This document shows positions 7,804 to 17,398 of a stretch of DNA of 46,751 bases, in pieces. The notes under the pieces were generated by a model that worked only from the letters and a program-made list of their open reading frames with translations, was not told where the DNA came from and ran no database searches. How positions within the stretch are numbered: position 1 is the first letter of the stretch; each line of letters begins with the position of its first letter. Origin of the DNA: Rhodoluna sp. (GTDB taxonomy: Bacteria; Actinomycetota; Actinomycetes; Actinomycetales; Microbacteriaceae); contig NZ_JAHEIM010000005.1 of assembly GCF_024639375.1 (NCBI RefSeq), positions 1 to 46,751 on the forward strand, given 5' to 3'. A program made the translations under genes and the position numbers.

Positions 7804-9712
7804 TTGGGTTTTCGGCCAGCGGTCTTGCGTGTGGCACTTTAGAGCCAACCACTTGCGCAACAATGTCTCGAGCAATTGTTTGAGCCGTTAGTCCAACTCG
7901 CTCAAAAATCTCATTGCGGGTAGCGTGTTCCAAGAATTCATCAGGCAAGCCGATTTCGTTCAACGCGGTATCAACCTGAGCTTCGCGCATGTCTTGACGC
8001 ACTCGAGTGCCAATGCCACCAACCTTGATGCCATCCTCGATGGTCACCACCAAGCGGTGCTGCTTGGCAAGTTCGATTACTGACTTAGGCACAGGCACAA
8101 CCCAACGCGGGTCAATCACAGTGGCGCCGATGCCCTGCGCTGCCAGCAATTCGGCAACTTGCAAACCAATTGAAGCCATTGGTCCAACGGTTAGCACCAG
8201 CACATCCTTAGCCGGTGCATCACGCAACACGTCAACACCGTCAGCGGTTCGGCGCACGGCAACAATTTCACCAGCAGCTGTTCCCTTAGAAAAACGAACC
8301 ACGGTTGGGGCGTTCTGCACGGCCACCGCTTCGTTTAATTCTTCGCGCAAGCGAGCGGCATCGCGCGGCGCACTGATGCGAATACCAGGAACAATTTGCA
8401 ACAAGCTCAAATCCCACATGCCGTGGTGACTTGCACCGTCGGGGCCGGTCACGCCGGCGCGATCAAGCACAAAAGTTACGCCAGCTTTGTGCAGTGCAAC
8501 ATCCATCAGAACCTGGTCGAATGCTCGGTTCACAAATGTTGCATACAGCGCAACTACCGGGTGCAACCCACCAAATGCCATACCCGCTGCCGAAGTGACG
8601 GCGTGCTGCTCGGCGATGCCCACGTCGAAAACACGATCAGGGTATTTATCAGCGAACTTGTCTAGACCAACTGGGCGCAACATCGCGCCAGTGATGCCAA
8701 TGATGTCTTTGCGACTATCGGCAATTTTTACAATCTCATCGCCAAAAACATCTGTCCAAGTTTGTGCTGGATTACTGTCTAGAGCCTCGCCTGTTTCTGG
8801 ATCAATCTTGCCCACGGCGTGGAACTGGTCATCTTCATTAAGAATCGCAGGGTTAAAGCCTTTGCCCTTGGTGGTGATTGCATGCACGATTACCGGGCTC
8901 GCATATTTGCGGGCCTGTTGCAAAGCTTGCTCCATTGCCACGATGTCGTGGCCATCGATTGGGCCGATGTATTTAATGTCTAGGTTTGGAAACAATCCAC
9001 GCGGTGCAAAAGTAGCCAACAAACCCTTGCCGGCGCCTCGAGCTGCAGAGTAAATCAAACGTCCAAGCAGGCCAAACTTATAGAACAACTTCTTGCTCAG
9101 TCGGTATAGGCGACGGTAGTTGTGATCGGTGCGAACGCCGTTCAAATATTTTGCGAGACCACCGATGGTTGGGGCGTACGAACGACCGTTGTCGTTGACC
9201 ACAATTACTAGTCGACGATCGTTGTCATCAGAAATGTTGTTTAGCGCTTCCCAGGTCATTCCACCGGTGAGTGCTCCGTCACCAACAACCGCAACCACGT
9301 AGCGATCGATTTGATCGGTGAGTTTGAACGCCTTTGCAATGCCGTCGGCCCAAGAAATTGAAGAAGACGCGTGCGAGCTTTCAACAATGTCGTGCACAGA
9401 TTCAGATCGCTGCGGATAACCAGCTAGACCATCCTTTTGACGAAGAGTGCTCAGGTCACTTCGGCCAGTGAGCATCTTGTGCACATAGGACTGATGACCG
9501 GTGTCAAAAATGATGGCGTCGGTTGGCGAGTGAAACACTCGGTGAATGGCTACCGTGGTTTCAACCACGCCTAGGTTCGGGCCAAGGTGTCCGCCGGTTT
9601 TTGCAACCGACCGAACCAAGGATTCGCGAATTTCACCGCAAAGGGTTTTTAGTTGCTCAGCGCTCAGCGAATCGAGGTCCCTCGGACCTTTGATTCCCTC
9701 TAGAAGAGTCAT
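7784..9712 (-). CDS. dxs: 1-deoxy-D-xylulose-5-phosphate synthase
   Basis: A 642-residue thiamine-diphosphate enzyme that condenses pyruvate and glyceraldehyde-3-phosphate to DXP, the first step of the MEP isoprenoid pathway. Landmarks include FDTGHQSYVHKMLTGR, the ThDP motif GDGALTGGMTWEALNN with a later VVNDNGRSY, and the transketolase-like GIAEQHAVTSAAG and DRAGVTGPDGASHHG stretches. Length is typical. It follows acnA on the same strand after a 38-base spacer holding a strong hairpin, and overlaps rnd tail to tail by 20 bases. There is no clear ribosome site before the ATG. Confidence 0.98.
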   Translation of the reverse strand: MTLLEGIKGPRDLDSLSAEQLKTLCGEIRESLVRSVAKTGGHLGPNLGVVETTVAIHRVFHSPTDAIIFDTGHQSYVHKMLTGRSDLSTLRQKDGLAGYPQRSESVHDIVESSHASSSISWADGIAKAFKLTDQIDRYVVAVVGDGALTGGMTWEALNNISDDNDRRLVIVVNDNGRSYAPTIGGLAKYLNGVRTDHNYRRLYRLSKKLFYKFGLLGRLIYSAARGAGKGLLATFAPRGLFPNLDIKYIGPIDGHDIVAMEQALQQARKYASPVIVHAITTKGKGFNPAILNEDDQFHAVGKIDPETGEALDSNPAQTWTDVFGDEIVKIADSRKDIIGITGAMLRPVGLDKFADKYPDRVFDVGIAEQHAVTSAAGMAFGGLHPVVALYATFVNRAFDQVLMDVALHKAGVTFVLDRAGVTGPDGASHHGMWDLSLLQIVPGIRISAPRDAARLREELNEAVAVQNAPTVVRFSKGTAAGEIVAVRRTADGVDVLRDAPAKDVLVLTVGPMASIGLQVAELLAAQGIGATVIDPRWVVPVPKSVIELAKQHRLVVTIEDGIKVGGIGTRVRQDMREAQVDTALNEIGLPDEFLEHATRNEIFERVGLTAQTIARDIVAQVVGSKVPHARPLAENPTIEVRR

Positions 9713-9724
9713 GCGATGTTGAAC

Positions 9725-9749
9725 CAGAAATACCCCGAAGGTATTTCTG
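9725..9749 (-). terminator. Strong hairpin between acnA and dxs
   Basis: CAGAAATACC (9725-9734) and GGTATTTCTG (9740-9749) form a perfect ten-base-pair stem with a five-base loop that reads TTCGG on the minus strand. It begins right after the acnA stop. No U-run follows on the minus strand, so it is more likely an mRNA-stability element or partial terminator than a full intrinsic terminator. Confidence 0.4.
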
Positions 9750-9750
9750 C

Positions 9751-12429
9751 CTAATTAACCAAACTGCGAAGCACGTACTGAAGAATTCCACCGTTGCGGT
9801 AGTAGTCGGCTTCTCCGGGGGTGTCGATGCGAACAACCGCGTCAAACTCAACCACTGGCTTGCCAGCTGCTGAGTGCGCCGAAGGCTTTGCAACTACGTG
9901 CACTGTCTTAGGTGTGGTGCCGTTGTTTAGTTCGTCAACTCCGGTGAAATCAAATTCCTCAGTGCCATCAAGGCCCAGAGAAGCAGCGTTTTGACCAGCC
10001 GGGAACTGCAAAGGCAGAACACCCATTCCAATCAAGTTGCTGCGGTGAATGCGCTCAAAGCTCTCGGTGATAACTGCGCGAACACCAAGCAAGCTGGTGC
10101 CCTTTGCAGCCCAGTCACGTGATGAACCTGAACCGTATTCCTTGCCACCAAGAATTACCAGTGGAATACCGGCAGCTTGGTAGTTGCTAGATGCGTCATA
10201 GATGAATGATTGCGGCGCATCATCCTTGGTGAAGTCGCGAGTGAAACCACCCTCTACCCCATCAAGAAGTTGGTTCTTCAAGCGAATGTTCGCAAAGGTT
10301 CCGCGAATCATTACTTCGTGGTTTCCGCGACGTGAGCCGTAGCTGTTGAAGTCAACGCGAGAGATGCCGTGTTCGGTCAAGTACTGACCTGCAGGTGAAT
10401 CTGCCTTGATTGAACCAGCTGGGCTGATGTGGTCGGTGGTAACTGAGTCACCAAGTTTGGCAAGCACGCGAGCACCGGTGATGTTGCGAACCGCATCCGG
10501 GGTCTTCTTCATGCCTTCGAAGTAAGGCGGTTTGCGCACGTAGGTTGACTTTGCATCCCACTCGAAAACGGCACCCTCGGGTGTTGGCAGTGCCTTCCAG
10601 CGCTCGTCGCCGTCGAATACCCCAGCGTACTGAGTCTTAAACATTTCTGAGTTGATTGACTCATCGATGGTCTTCTGCACTTCTTCGGCGGTTGGCCAAA
10701 TGTCGCGAAGGTAAACCGGCTCACCGTCTGAACCTTCACCAAGTGAGTCATTCTCAAAGTCGAAGTCCATGGTGCCGGCAAGTGCATATGCAATTACCAA
10801 CGGAGGTGAAGCCAAATAGTTCATCTTCACGTCTGGGCTGATGCGACCTTCGAAGTTGCGGTTACCTGAAAGCACCGCAGTTACAGCGAGATCGTTTTGG
10901 TTAATGGCTTCAGAAATTTCATCTGACAACGGGCCCGAGTTACCGATGCACGTTGCGCAACCATAACCAACCAAGTTGAAACCAAGAGCGTCAAGGTCCT
11001 TAGTCAAACCAGCCTTGTTGTAGTACTCGGTTACAACTTTTGAACCAGGTGCCAACGAAGTCTTAACCCAAGGCTTTGCATTCAAGCCCTTGGCCACTGC
11101 CTTGCGAGCAACCAAACCGGCAGCGAGCATTACAGATGGGTTTGATGTGTTGGTGCATGAGGTGATCGAAGCAATTGCAACGTGACCGTTGTCGAGCGCG
11201 AACTCCTGGCCCTTCACAGCAGTTGGCTTTGAGACCTGTGCTGAATAGCTTGGGATGATCTGCTCGAAAGCTTCTTTCGCCTTGCTCAAGACAATGCGGT
11301 CTTGCGGGCGCTTAGGTCCGGCGATTGAAGGAACAACGGTTGAAAGGTCTAGCTCAAGGTATTCGCTGAAGCGAGGCTCGATGCTTGGGTCGTGCCATAG
11401 GCCCTGGGCCTTGGTGTACGCCTCAACCAAATCGATCTGCTCCTGTGAGCGACCGGTGATACGCAAGTAATCCAAAGTGACATCGTCAATTGGGAACATT
11501 GCAGCGGTTGAACCAAACTCTGGGCTCATGTTTCCGATGGTTGCACGGTTAGCAAGTGGAACAGATGAAACACCGGCGCCATAGAACTCAACGAACTTGC
11601 CAACCACGCCGTGCTTGCGCAACATTTCGGTGATGGTCAAAACAACGTCGGTAGCGGTAACTCCAGTTGCGATTGAACCGGTTAGCTTGAAACCAACAAC
11701 TTTTGGAATCAACATTGAAACTGGCTGGCCAAGCATTGCTGCCTCGGCCTCGATGCCACCAACACCCCAACCAAGAACACCAAGACCGTTAACCATGGTG
11801 GTGTGCGAGTCGGTGCCCACGCAGCTGTCTGGGTAAGCCTGGAGTTCGCCGTTCACTTCGCGTGCCATAACAACGCGAGCTAGGTATTCGATGTTTACCT
11901 GGTGCACAATTCCGGTGCCAGGTGGAACAACCTTGAAGTCGTCAAAAGCGGTTTGGCCCCAACGCAAGAACTGGTAGCGCTCGCCGTTGCGGTTATATTC
12001 AAACTCAACGTTGCGCTCGAAGGCATCCGCAGAACCGGCAACGTCAATTTGAACAGAGTGGTCAATAACAAGTTCTGCTGGTGCAAGCGGGTTGATGCGC
12101 TTTGGGTCGCCGCCAAGTTCGGCAACTGCTTCACGCATGGTGGCAAGGTCAACGACACAAGGCACACCGGTGAAGTCCTGCATGATTACGCGAGCAGGAG
12201 TGAATTGAATTTCAACGTCTGGCTCAACGCTTGGATCCCAGTTGACCAATGCGTTGATGTGCTCTGCGGTGATGTTTGCGCCATCTTCGGTGCGAAGCAG
12301 GTTCTCCAGAAGAACCTTGAGGCTGTAAGGCAAAGTCTTTGAGTCAACCGAGTCCAGCTTGAAGATTCGGTACTCTTTCGAGCCAACCTTCAGGATGTCG
12401 GATGAAGCGAAACTGTTGACTTTAGACAT
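9751..12429 (-). CDS. acnA: Aconitate hydratase A
   Basis: An 892-residue aconitase interconverting citrate and isocitrate in the TCA cycle, with a [4Fe-4S] cluster. The cluster cysteines are in [11 protein letters not shown] and [17 protein letters not shown]. The C-terminal swivel domain shows [15 protein letters not shown] and [19 protein letters not shown]. The ATG at 12429 is preferred over 12438, because AGGA lies ten bases before the former but touches the latter. A 12-base perfect palindrome sits 22 bases upstream of the start. Confidence 0.98.
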   Translation of the reverse strand: MSKVNSFASSDILKVGSKEYRIFKLDSVDSKTLPYSLKVLLENLLRTEDGANITAEHINALVNWDPSVEPDVEIQFTPARVIMQDFTGVPCVVDLATMREAVAELGGDPKRINPLAPAELVIDHSVQIDVAGSADAFERNVEFEYNRNGERYQFLRWGQTAFDDFKVVPPGTGIVHQVNIEYLARVVMAREVNGELQAYPDSCVGTDSHTTMVNGLGVLGWGVGGIEAEAAMLGQPVSMLIPKVVGFKLTGSIATGVTATDVVLTITEMLRKHGVVGKFVEFYGAGVSSVPLANRATIGNMSPEFGSTAAMFPIDDVTLDYLRITGRSQEQIDLVEAYTKAQGLWHDPSIEPRFSEYLELDLSTVVPSIAGPKRPQDRIVLSKAKEAFEQIIPSYSAQVSKPTAVKGQEFALDNGHVAIASITSCTNTSNPSVMLAAGLVARKAVAKGLNAKPWVKTSLAPGSKVVTEYYNKAGLTKDLDALGFNLVGYGCATCIGNSGPLSDEISEAINQNDLAVTAVLSGNRNFEGRISPDVKMNYLASPPLVIAYALAGTMDFDFENDSLGEGSDGEPVYLRDIWPTAEEVQKTIDESINSEMFKTQYAGVFDGDERWKALPTPEGAVFEWDAKSTYVRKPPYFEGMKKTPDAVRNITGARVLAKLGDSVTTDHISPAGSIKADSPAGQYLTEHGISRVDFNSYGSRRGNHEVMIRGTFANIRLKNQLLDGVEGGFTRDFTKDDAPQSFIYDASSNYQAAGIPLVILGGKEYGSGSSRDWAAKGTSLLGVRAVITESFERIHRSNLIGMGVLPLQFPAGQNAASLGLDGTEEFDFTGVDELNNGTTPKTVHVVAKPSAHSAAGKPVVEFDAVVRIDTPGEADYYRNGGILQYVLRSLVN

Positions 12430-12450
12430 GTGTCTCATTTCCTAACTGGT

Positions 12451-12462
12451 GGCAACGTTGCC
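12451..12462. promoter_or_regulatory. Perfect palindrome upstream of acnA, possible operator
   Basis: GGCAACGTTGCC is a perfect 12-base palindrome with partly matching flanks (TGGT on the left, ACCA three bases beyond the right side). It lies 22-33 bases before the acnA start in the 47-base gap behind DUF3159. It does not resemble the corynebacterial AcnR site that I know. Regulator unknown. Confidence 0.35.
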
Positions 12463-12476
12463 CTACCAAAATACCA

Positions 12477-13172
12477 CTAACGACGGGCCAGAATTATCGC
12501 TCTGGTGAGCAACCAGGTGAGCCACAGGCAAAGTGCATAGAGCGGTATTCCCATGGCGATTCTAAAAATGCCGAGCAACTCGGTTTGGTGGGAGAAATAC
12601 AGTGGCAACTGCACAACTAGTCGCGCAGCAAATAAACCCACCCAAACTCCGGTGGCAGCCTGAAAACGACGCATCTGCGCCTTATCTTTGCGCCAGCTAG
12701 AGCCCTCGCCGGTTAGAAATCCAATCAAGACACCGATAATTGGCCAGCGCACAGCCATCGAAATCAACAAAACCGAGCCGTATCCGAGGTTCGTAAAGAA
12801 GCCCTGCACAAAGTAATCGGCAGGTTGACCGCCATCACGAAGTGGCAAAAAAGCCGATATGGCAATGCCCACCGCGCCCGCAATGGCATTGGTGAGTGGT
12901 TTTTTGCGCACGATCTGCAAAATCAAGAACGCCACGGATGCCGACACCGCAACGATTACGGCGGGCACAACCTGCTTGGTGATCGACAGCACGGTTACGA
13001 ATAGTGTGGCCGGCAAAATCGACTCAATGATGCCTAGCCAACCACCTACGGCACCAAGCACCGATTGCTTGGTTAGCGAAAGATTGCCTTCATCATCGTG
13101 AATTGAAAGGCCAAGTTTTGCAGCTGCCGATTTTGCGCTTGGCTGCTTTGGGGCTGGTTCGTTTTCAGTCAC
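12477..13172 (-). CDS. DUF3159 family membrane protein
   Basis: A 231-residue integral membrane protein of the actinobacterial DUF3159 family. A charged, soluble N-terminus of about 35 residues is followed by about six hydrophobic segments (for example VVPAVIVAVSASVAFLILQIV, and the C-terminal IPLYALCLWLTWLLT). The loop GFLTGEGSSWRKDKAQMRRF before the last two segments is characteristic. Translation starts at a GTG that shares one base with the DUF3710 stop (TAGTG), so the two are coupled. Function unknown. Confidence 0.85.
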   Translation of the reverse strand: MTENEPAPKQPSAKSAAAKLGLSIHDDEGNLSLTKQSVLGAVGGWLGIIESILPATLFVTVLSITKQVVPAVIVAVSASVAFLILQIVRKKPLTNAIAGAVGIAISAFLPLRDGGQPADYFVQGFFTNLGYGSVLLISMAVRWPIIGVLIGFLTGEGSSWRKDKAQMRRFQAATGVWVGLFAARLVVQLPLYFSHQTELLGIFRIAMGIPLYALCLWLTWLLTRAIILARR

Positions 13173-13777
13173 TAGATTGACCTTGGCGGTGCCACTGTGC
13201 CACCAGGCAAAGTGAGGGTCAACAAGTCTTTTGGCGGCATTGGCACATCACCACGAACCACGATTACCGAACGGAACAAGTCGTCGATGTCAGCGCCAGC
13301 GCGGGCGTCGGTTAGAGCCGCGCCCCCTACTACTCCGCGAAGGAACCACTTTGGGCCATCCACGCCGATGAAGCGAGCCAATCTAAAACCTGATTTGTTG
13401 CCATGCTCGTCGAGCAGTGGAATCTTGGCGAGTAGCTCTGGCCCAAGCGAACCAACGCGTTCTTCGACTTCTCCACCCTGAGCCAAAATCGAATCTTTCA
13501 TCTGGCCACGCACTTCGTGCCAAACGCCATCGGTGCGCGGTGCTGCAAAGGCCTGAAGTTGCAGGGTTGAACCCTGCCAGTCGAGGCTAACTGCAATTAG
13601 ACGCTGGGTTGCTTCTTCAACTTCGAGGCGCATTTGCATGTCTTCACGAGCGGCAACGCGCAGTGCACCGAAATCGATATAAGGCGAAACGTCCGAGACT
13701 TCCGAAATGTCGAAAGGGCCGCCACTGCGACGGTCGGCCGGAGCCGACTTGGTTGCTGCATAAAGGTCATTGCTCAT
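13172..13777 (-). CDS. DUF3710 family protein
   Basis: A 201-residue soluble protein of the actinobacterial DUF3710 family. The N-terminal 20 residues are disordered in appearance. The conserved core runs from PFDISEVSDVSPYIDFGALRV through WHEVRGQMKDSILAQGG and SGFRLARFIGVDGPKWFLRGVVGG to a VVVRGDVPMPPKDLLTLTLP end. It lies two bases after dut and one base before DUF3159, a conserved actinobacterial block. No catalytic motif is evident and the function is unknown. Confidence 0.88.
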   Translation of the reverse strand: MSNDLYAATKSAPADRRSGGPFDISEVSDVSPYIDFGALRVAAREDMQMRLEVEEATQRLIAVSLDWQGSTLQLQAFAAPRTDGVWHEVRGQMKDSILAQGGEVEERVGSLGPELLAKIPLLDEHGNKSGFRLARFIGVDGPKWFLRGVVGGAALTDARAGADIDDLFRSVIVVRGDVPMPPKDLLTLTLPGGTVAPPRSI

Positions 13778-13779
13778 AA

Positions 13780-14217
13780 TTAGTTCTTTCCGGTGGAGCC
13801 AAAGCCACCCTGACCGCGATCGCTCTCTGGCAATTTTTCAACCCGGATGAAGTGTGCAACCTCAACCTTTTGAATTACCAACTGCGCAATTCGGTCACCA
13901 ACTTCAATTTTGAAGTCTTCTTTGGAGCTATTAAAGAGTGTCACGAGAATCTCGCCGCGGTAACCCGCGTCAACCGTGCCTGGCGCGTTGAGCACTGTGA
14001 TGCCGTGTTTTGCGGCCAAACCTGAACGCGGGTGAACCAATCCAACAAAACCTGCAGGCAATGCAATCGAAACTCCGGTTGGCAAAAGTTTTCTTTCACC
14101 AGCGGGCAACACTGCCGCTTCTGTTGAACGAAGGTCGGCACCGGCATCGCCCGGTTGGGCATAAAGCGGCAAAAATTCGTCATGGCAGACGATCAGCACA
14201 GGCACTTGGTTGTTCAC
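13780..14217 (-). CDS. dut: dUTP diphosphatase (dUTPase)
   Basis: A 145-residue trimeric-type dUTPase, hydrolysing dUTP to dUMP and pyrophosphate to keep uracil out of DNA. The family motifs are in order: GDAGADLRS (I), PRSGLAAKHGI (III), GTVDAGYRGEI and the glycine-rich SDRGQGGFGSTG tail (V). The frame is open further upstream, but the GTG at 14217 fits the family length and sits exactly six bases after a TACGCT -10 box, indicating a leaderless mRNA. It heads the dut-DUF3710-DUF3159 run. Confidence 0.95.
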   Translation of the reverse strand: MNNQVPVLIVCHDEFLPLYAQPGDAGADLRSTEAAVLPAGERKLLPTGVSIALPAGFVGLVHPRSGLAAKHGITVLNAPGTVDAGYRGEILVTLFNSSKEDFKIEVGDRIAQLVIQKVEVAHFIRVEKLPESDRGQGGFGSTGKN

Positions 14218-14233
14218 GGTAAGAGCGTAATCT
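14206..14233 (+). promoter_or_regulatory. Leaderless promoter of the DUF3093 gene
   Basis: A possible -35 TTGGTT (14206-14211), 16 bases, then -10 TAATCT (14228-14233), six bases (AGAACG) and the GTG start at 14240. The transcript would begin at the start codon. Confidence 0.6.
14224..14229 (-). promoter_or_regulatory. Leaderless -10 box of dut
   Basis: Minus-strand TACGCT, six bases (CTTACC), then the GTG start at 14217. It overlaps the oppositely oriented -10 box of DUF3093 by two bases. Confidence 0.6.
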
Positions 14234-14239
14234 AGAACG

Positions 14240-14698
14240 GTGAGCCCAGAGACTAAGAGCACCACCTACCACGAGCGGGTTTTGCCCAGTTTCGCCAGCT
14301 TTTTGCCCCTGCTGTTATTGCCACCAACTGGCTGGCTCACCCTGGCAATGATCAATCAAACCCTCGGATTAGTGATTGGTTCCCTGCTGGCAATTGGTGC
14401 CGGCACCGCGATGGTGGTCAACTCCCCCGTGATTGACCTGGATGCCCAGCAATTACGTGTTGGCAAGGCTCATATTCCCTTGAAGCAGCTGGGAAAAGCT
14501 GAATTTATCGCCAAGCGTGAGGCTTTCGCTGAACGCGGGCCGAAATTAGATATCCGGGCGTTTATTAGATTTCAAATGGGCGTATCAACCATGGTGAAAG
14601 TTGCCGTCAAAGATAAAAATGACCCGACGCCATACTGGTTGTTCTCAAGCCATCAGGCCGAATATGTAGCTGCCCTGCTAAATAAGCGGGCCAAATAA
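14240..14698 (+). CDS. DUF3093 family membrane protein
   Basis: A 152-residue protein of the actinobacterial DUF3093 family. After about 15 residues (TTYHERVLPS) come two adjacent membrane segments (about residues 17-33 and 40-60), then a soluble domain with VIDLDAQQLRVGKAHIPLKQLG and a C-terminal TPYWLFSSHQAEYVAALL. The start is a GTG directly downstream of a leaderless promoter. It is divergent from dut with only 22 bases between, a conserved neighbourhood in actinobacteria. Function unknown. Confidence 0.88.
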   Translation: MSPETKSTTYHERVLPSFASFLPLLLLPPTGWLTLAMINQTLGLVIGSLLAIGAGTAMVVNSPVIDLDAQQLRVGKAHIPLKQLGKAEFIAKREAFAERGPKLDIRAFIRFQMGVSTMVKVAVKDKNDPTPYWLFSSHQAEYVAALLNKRAK

Positions 14699-14713
14699 AC
14701 CTTTTTTAGAGGT

Positions 14714-15001
14714 TTAGCTGTCGCACTCGATGCAAACTTTGCCGTGCTTGCCTTTGCGCGGAGACAGCAAAGAGTGGTGCTTCACGATGAAGCATTCAGA
14801 ACAGGTGAATTCGTCGTCTTGCGGCGGCAAAACCAAAACATCTAGGTCTTCAGAAACTACGTCTGGAATAGCAAAGCCTTCGCCGTGCTCTTCGTCTACG
14901 TCGACAACACCAGATAGCTTGTCAGGAATTCGCTCCTTGATTGCCTCGATCGATTCTGAATCGTCGTCAGACTTTCTAGGTGCGTCGTAGTCGGTGGCCA
15001 T
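14714..15001 (-). CDS. DUF4193 family small zinc-ribbon protein
   Basis: A 95-residue acidic protein of the actinobacterial DUF4193 family. The first 65 residues are rich in Asp and Glu. The C-terminus carries two cysteine pairs, CSEC (67-70) and CIEC (90-93), which should bind one zinc ion. GAGAGGG is seven bases before the ATG. It is divergent from sepH, with a palindromic -10 region between them. Conserved in actinobacteria next to dut and sepH; role unknown. Confidence 0.9.
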   Translation of the reverse strand: MATDYDAPRKSDDDSESIEAIKERIPDKLSGVVDVDEEHGEGFAIPDVVSEDLDVLVLPPQDDEFTCSECFIVKHHSLLSPRKGKHGKVCIECDS

Positions 15002-15078
15002 GTGGCTGCCCTCTCGCTTTGTTCAATAGGCGTGCATAGTGTGCAACAAAATCTGCCTAATAGCAAACCTGCAACGCC

Positions 15079-15088
15079 GATTATAATC
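15079..15088. promoter_or_regulatory. Palindromic shared -10 region between DUF4193 and sepH
   Basis: GATTATAATC is a perfect palindrome, so TATAAT reads on both strands (15082-15087 on plus). Starts on either side would give leaders of roughly 75-90 bases for DUF4193 (minus) and sepH (plus), both of which have good ribosome sites. No strong -35 is seen on either side. This may be a symmetric bidirectional promoter. Confidence 0.5.
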
Positions 15089-15180
15089 AGAAATCTTTTC
15101 CAGATCACAAACGGCACGCCTTGGGTCTAAACGAACATTTCGTGAACTGAATGGCAAACTTCTCTCAAAGGGAGGTTGGC

Positions 15181-16227
15181 ATGGACGACATTCGATTGAT
15201 TGAAACCGACGGCGACTATTTGGTGGTCGAAGCCAACGGCGGTCAAAAGTTTCGTCTGTTGATTGACGATTCTGTTCGCTCGGCGGTAAAGCGCGAAGCC
15301 CCTCAAGCCTTAGACGACCTCACTATGACCCCGCGTCAAATTCAAGATGCTGTGCGAGTGGGAACCACCATAGATGAACTAGTCAAACTTTCTGGCGCCA
15401 CCTGGGCTTTCGTAGAGAAATTTGCTGCGCCGGTTATTGCCGAACTTGAACACATTATTGAAAGTGCCCTCTCGGTTCGAGTGACCACCGCCGGTGACCG
15501 CTACACCGCAACTCACCAAATTGAATTTGGCGAACTCGTTGCCAACCGCTTGGCTGCGAGTGGTGCCAGTGACATCACTTGGATTGCCCGCCGCAGCGAA
15601 ACTGGTGGGTGGCATGTATCCGTGGCATACAAAATAAATGGCACCGAGGCAGTTGCTACTTGGGCTTTTGATCAACGCGCTTTGGCTTTGTCGCCAGAGA
15701 ACGAAGCTGCAATTTCATTGTCAGCACATGAAGAAATTGGCTCAATTCCAATTCCGAAGCTTCGCCCGGTAGACGCAAGTACGAGTGAAGCGGTAACCGA
15801 AGTTATTCCGTCTACGCCAGCAGCATTCGCACACTTGGTGCCAAAAGTTGAAGAGCCGGCTGCCCAAGTTGAGGTTGAGGCGCCAATCGCTCCAGTTGTA
15901 AGCATCACTCCGATTGTTCAACCTGCACCTGTGGCAGCTGCAAAGCCGGTTGCCGACGTGACTCCGAGTGAACCGTTGAGCGCCACAGCCGATTTGCTTG
16001 AAGCACTCCGCCGCAAGCGCACCGAACGTGAAGAATCCGAAGCAAAGGTTGCAGTCGAAGATACTCAGGTGATCGAACCTGTGAAGGCTGCAGAACCCGC
16101 ACCTGTGGTTAGCGAGCCGGTTGCCGAAACTCCTGCCGAAGCGCCAGCATCTGCGCCGGCTAAAAAGGGTCGAGCAAGCATGCCTAGTTGGGATGAAATC
16201 GTCTTTGGCACCAAAGCCGACGACTAA
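15181..16227 (+). CDS. sepH: Septation protein SepH
   Basis: A 348-residue SepH (DUF3071) homologue. In Streptomyces SepH binds FtsZ and stimulates its assembly. The conserved N-terminal domain (about 1-190) contains MTPRQIQDAVRVGTT, a helix-turn-helix-like segment, and WIARRSETGGWHVSVAYK. A Pro/Ala/Val/Glu-rich linker (about 195-330) leads to the conserved C-terminal GRASMPSWDEIVFGTK motif. The ATG at 15181 is chosen over one ten codons upstream because GGGAGG lies five bases before it. It converges with the next gene, overlapping it by four bases. Confidence 0.92.
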   Translation: MDDIRLIETDGDYLVVEANGGQKFRLLIDDSVRSAVKREAPQALDDLTMTPRQIQDAVRVGTTIDELVKLSGATWAFVEKFAAPVIAELEHIIESALSVRVTTAGDRYTATHQIEFGELVANRLAASGASDITWIARRSETGGWHVSVAYKINGTEAVATWAFDQRALALSPENEAAISLSAHEEIGSIPIPKLRPVDASTSEAVTEVIPSTPAAFAHLVPKVEEPAAQVEVEAPIAPVVSITPIVQPAPVAAAKPVADVTPSEPLSATADLLEALRRKRTEREESEAKVAVEDTQVIEPVKAAEPAPVVSEPVAETPAEAPASAPAKKGRASMPSWDEIVFGTKADD

Positions 16228-17354
16228 GCAAACGCTGCGAATCGCAACAGCGGAATAGTTAATTCCTCTGTCGAAAGCGCCCCGTGCTGCCCAATCATTT
16301 GCATGCTTTTGGTCTTTGCAAAATCACGGTGATAAAGCGCAGCCTCACCGTTGGCAATCAGAAATACATCCGGCAATCGCGTCGCATTCGTCTCGGTGAT
16401 TTCTCCGTACCAGCCAGCGTCAATTACTCGCTGCTTGGCAGCCACAATCACTCGAGAGCCAAGCGCGGTTTGCAACTGCTCGAGCTGGTTTTCAGTTGGC
16501 ACCGATTCGAAGTAAAGAAACAACACTCGAGGGTCTCCGCCAACAGAGATCAAACCTGGCAATAGGTCGCGATGCTCATCTAAATAAATCTGTCGGTCGT
16601 GGCGCACATCAATGATTCCGTGATCGGCGGTGAGCAAAACACCAGCATCTTTTGGTAACTCGGCAGTCAACTGTTTCACTGCGGCGTCAAGATCTTCGAG
16701 TTTTTCTAACCACTCAACAGACTTACTGCCGAAAGCGTGGGCTCGTTGATCGAGCTCTGGAAAATATAAGTAGACCAAGGCAGTGGAATTCGTACGCAGC
16801 AATTTTTGCGTGGCCGAAACACGCTCGTCAAAACTTTTTGCCCCGATATAGGTTGCCGAAGGCATAGTGGCCTCACTGAATGGCGACCCTTCATATTCTG
16901 GCGGGCCAACAACAAAAACCGGCACACCAGCTTCGATTGCAGCCTCTGTGACGGTTGACTGACTCTGCCAAGTGCGAGCTGGCTGATCGCCACCCAGTCC
17001 GGTCAAAAGGTTCAGTGGTTTCTGGCTATGGCGATCAAATACCTGATAGCCCACCATGCCATGCAAACCTGCGGCTGCCCCGGTTGCGAAACTTGAAATG
17101 CTCGTTGCTGTGGTTGAAGGAAATCCGCAGTGAATTGATTGGCCTTGTTTAAGGGCGTTGATCAGATGCGGTGCATGCCCGGCACGAAATTCAAGATTTT
17201 TAGTGCCCAAGCCATCAACCAAAATTACACAGGCGCGCTTGACTCGCTTTAGTTTGAGACGGTTGTCGACCCCAGTGATGGCCCCGAGTGCAGAGACGAA
17301 CACATCGGATAGCCTCCCGAGAGATTTTGGAACCGAAGGTAGCATCGTAGGCAT
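16224..17354 (-). CDS. Alkaline phosphatase superfamily phosphodiesterase/nucleotide pyrophosphatase
   Basis: A 376-residue member of the type I phosphodiesterase/nucleotide pyrophosphatase branch of the alkaline phosphatase superfamily. The metal-binding and nucleophile motifs are visible: [11 protein letters not shown] with the first Asp, [10 protein letters not shown] with the probable Thr nucleophile, [11 protein letters not shown] and TADHGIIDV. No signal peptide is evident, so it is probably cytoplasmic. A second ATG three codons in is an alternative start. Its substrate is unknown. It is divergent from parC, 44 bases away, and overlaps the sepH 3' end by four bases. Confidence 0.88.
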   Translation of the reverse strand: MPTMLPSVPKSLGRLSDVFVSALGAITGVDNRLKLKRVKRACVILVDGLGTKNLEFRAGHAPHLINALKQGQSIHCGFPSTTATSISSFATGAAAGLHGMVGYQVFDRHSQKPLNLLTGLGGDQPARTWQSQSTVTEAAIEAGVPVFVVGPPEYEGSPFSEATMPSATYIGAKSFDERVSATQKLLRTNSTALVYLYFPELDQRAHAFGSKSVEWLEKLEDLDAAVKQLTAELPKDAGVLLTADHGIIDVRHDRQIYLDEHRDLLPGLISVGGDPRVLFLYFESVPTENQLEQLQTALGSRVIVAAKQRVIDAGWYGEITETNATRLPDVFLIANGEAALYHRDFAKTKSMQMIGQHGALSTEELTIPLLRFAAFA

Positions 17355-17398
17355 CAGAGCAAGTCTGCCACACTGGCATCCAAGCGCCTAGAGAGCTA

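Noticed and set aside
14697-14715. AAACC/GGTTT dyad with T-run between DUF3093 and DUF4193 as a bidirectional terminator
   Set aside because: Only five base pairs with the T-run in the loop, so it is not a convincing terminator.
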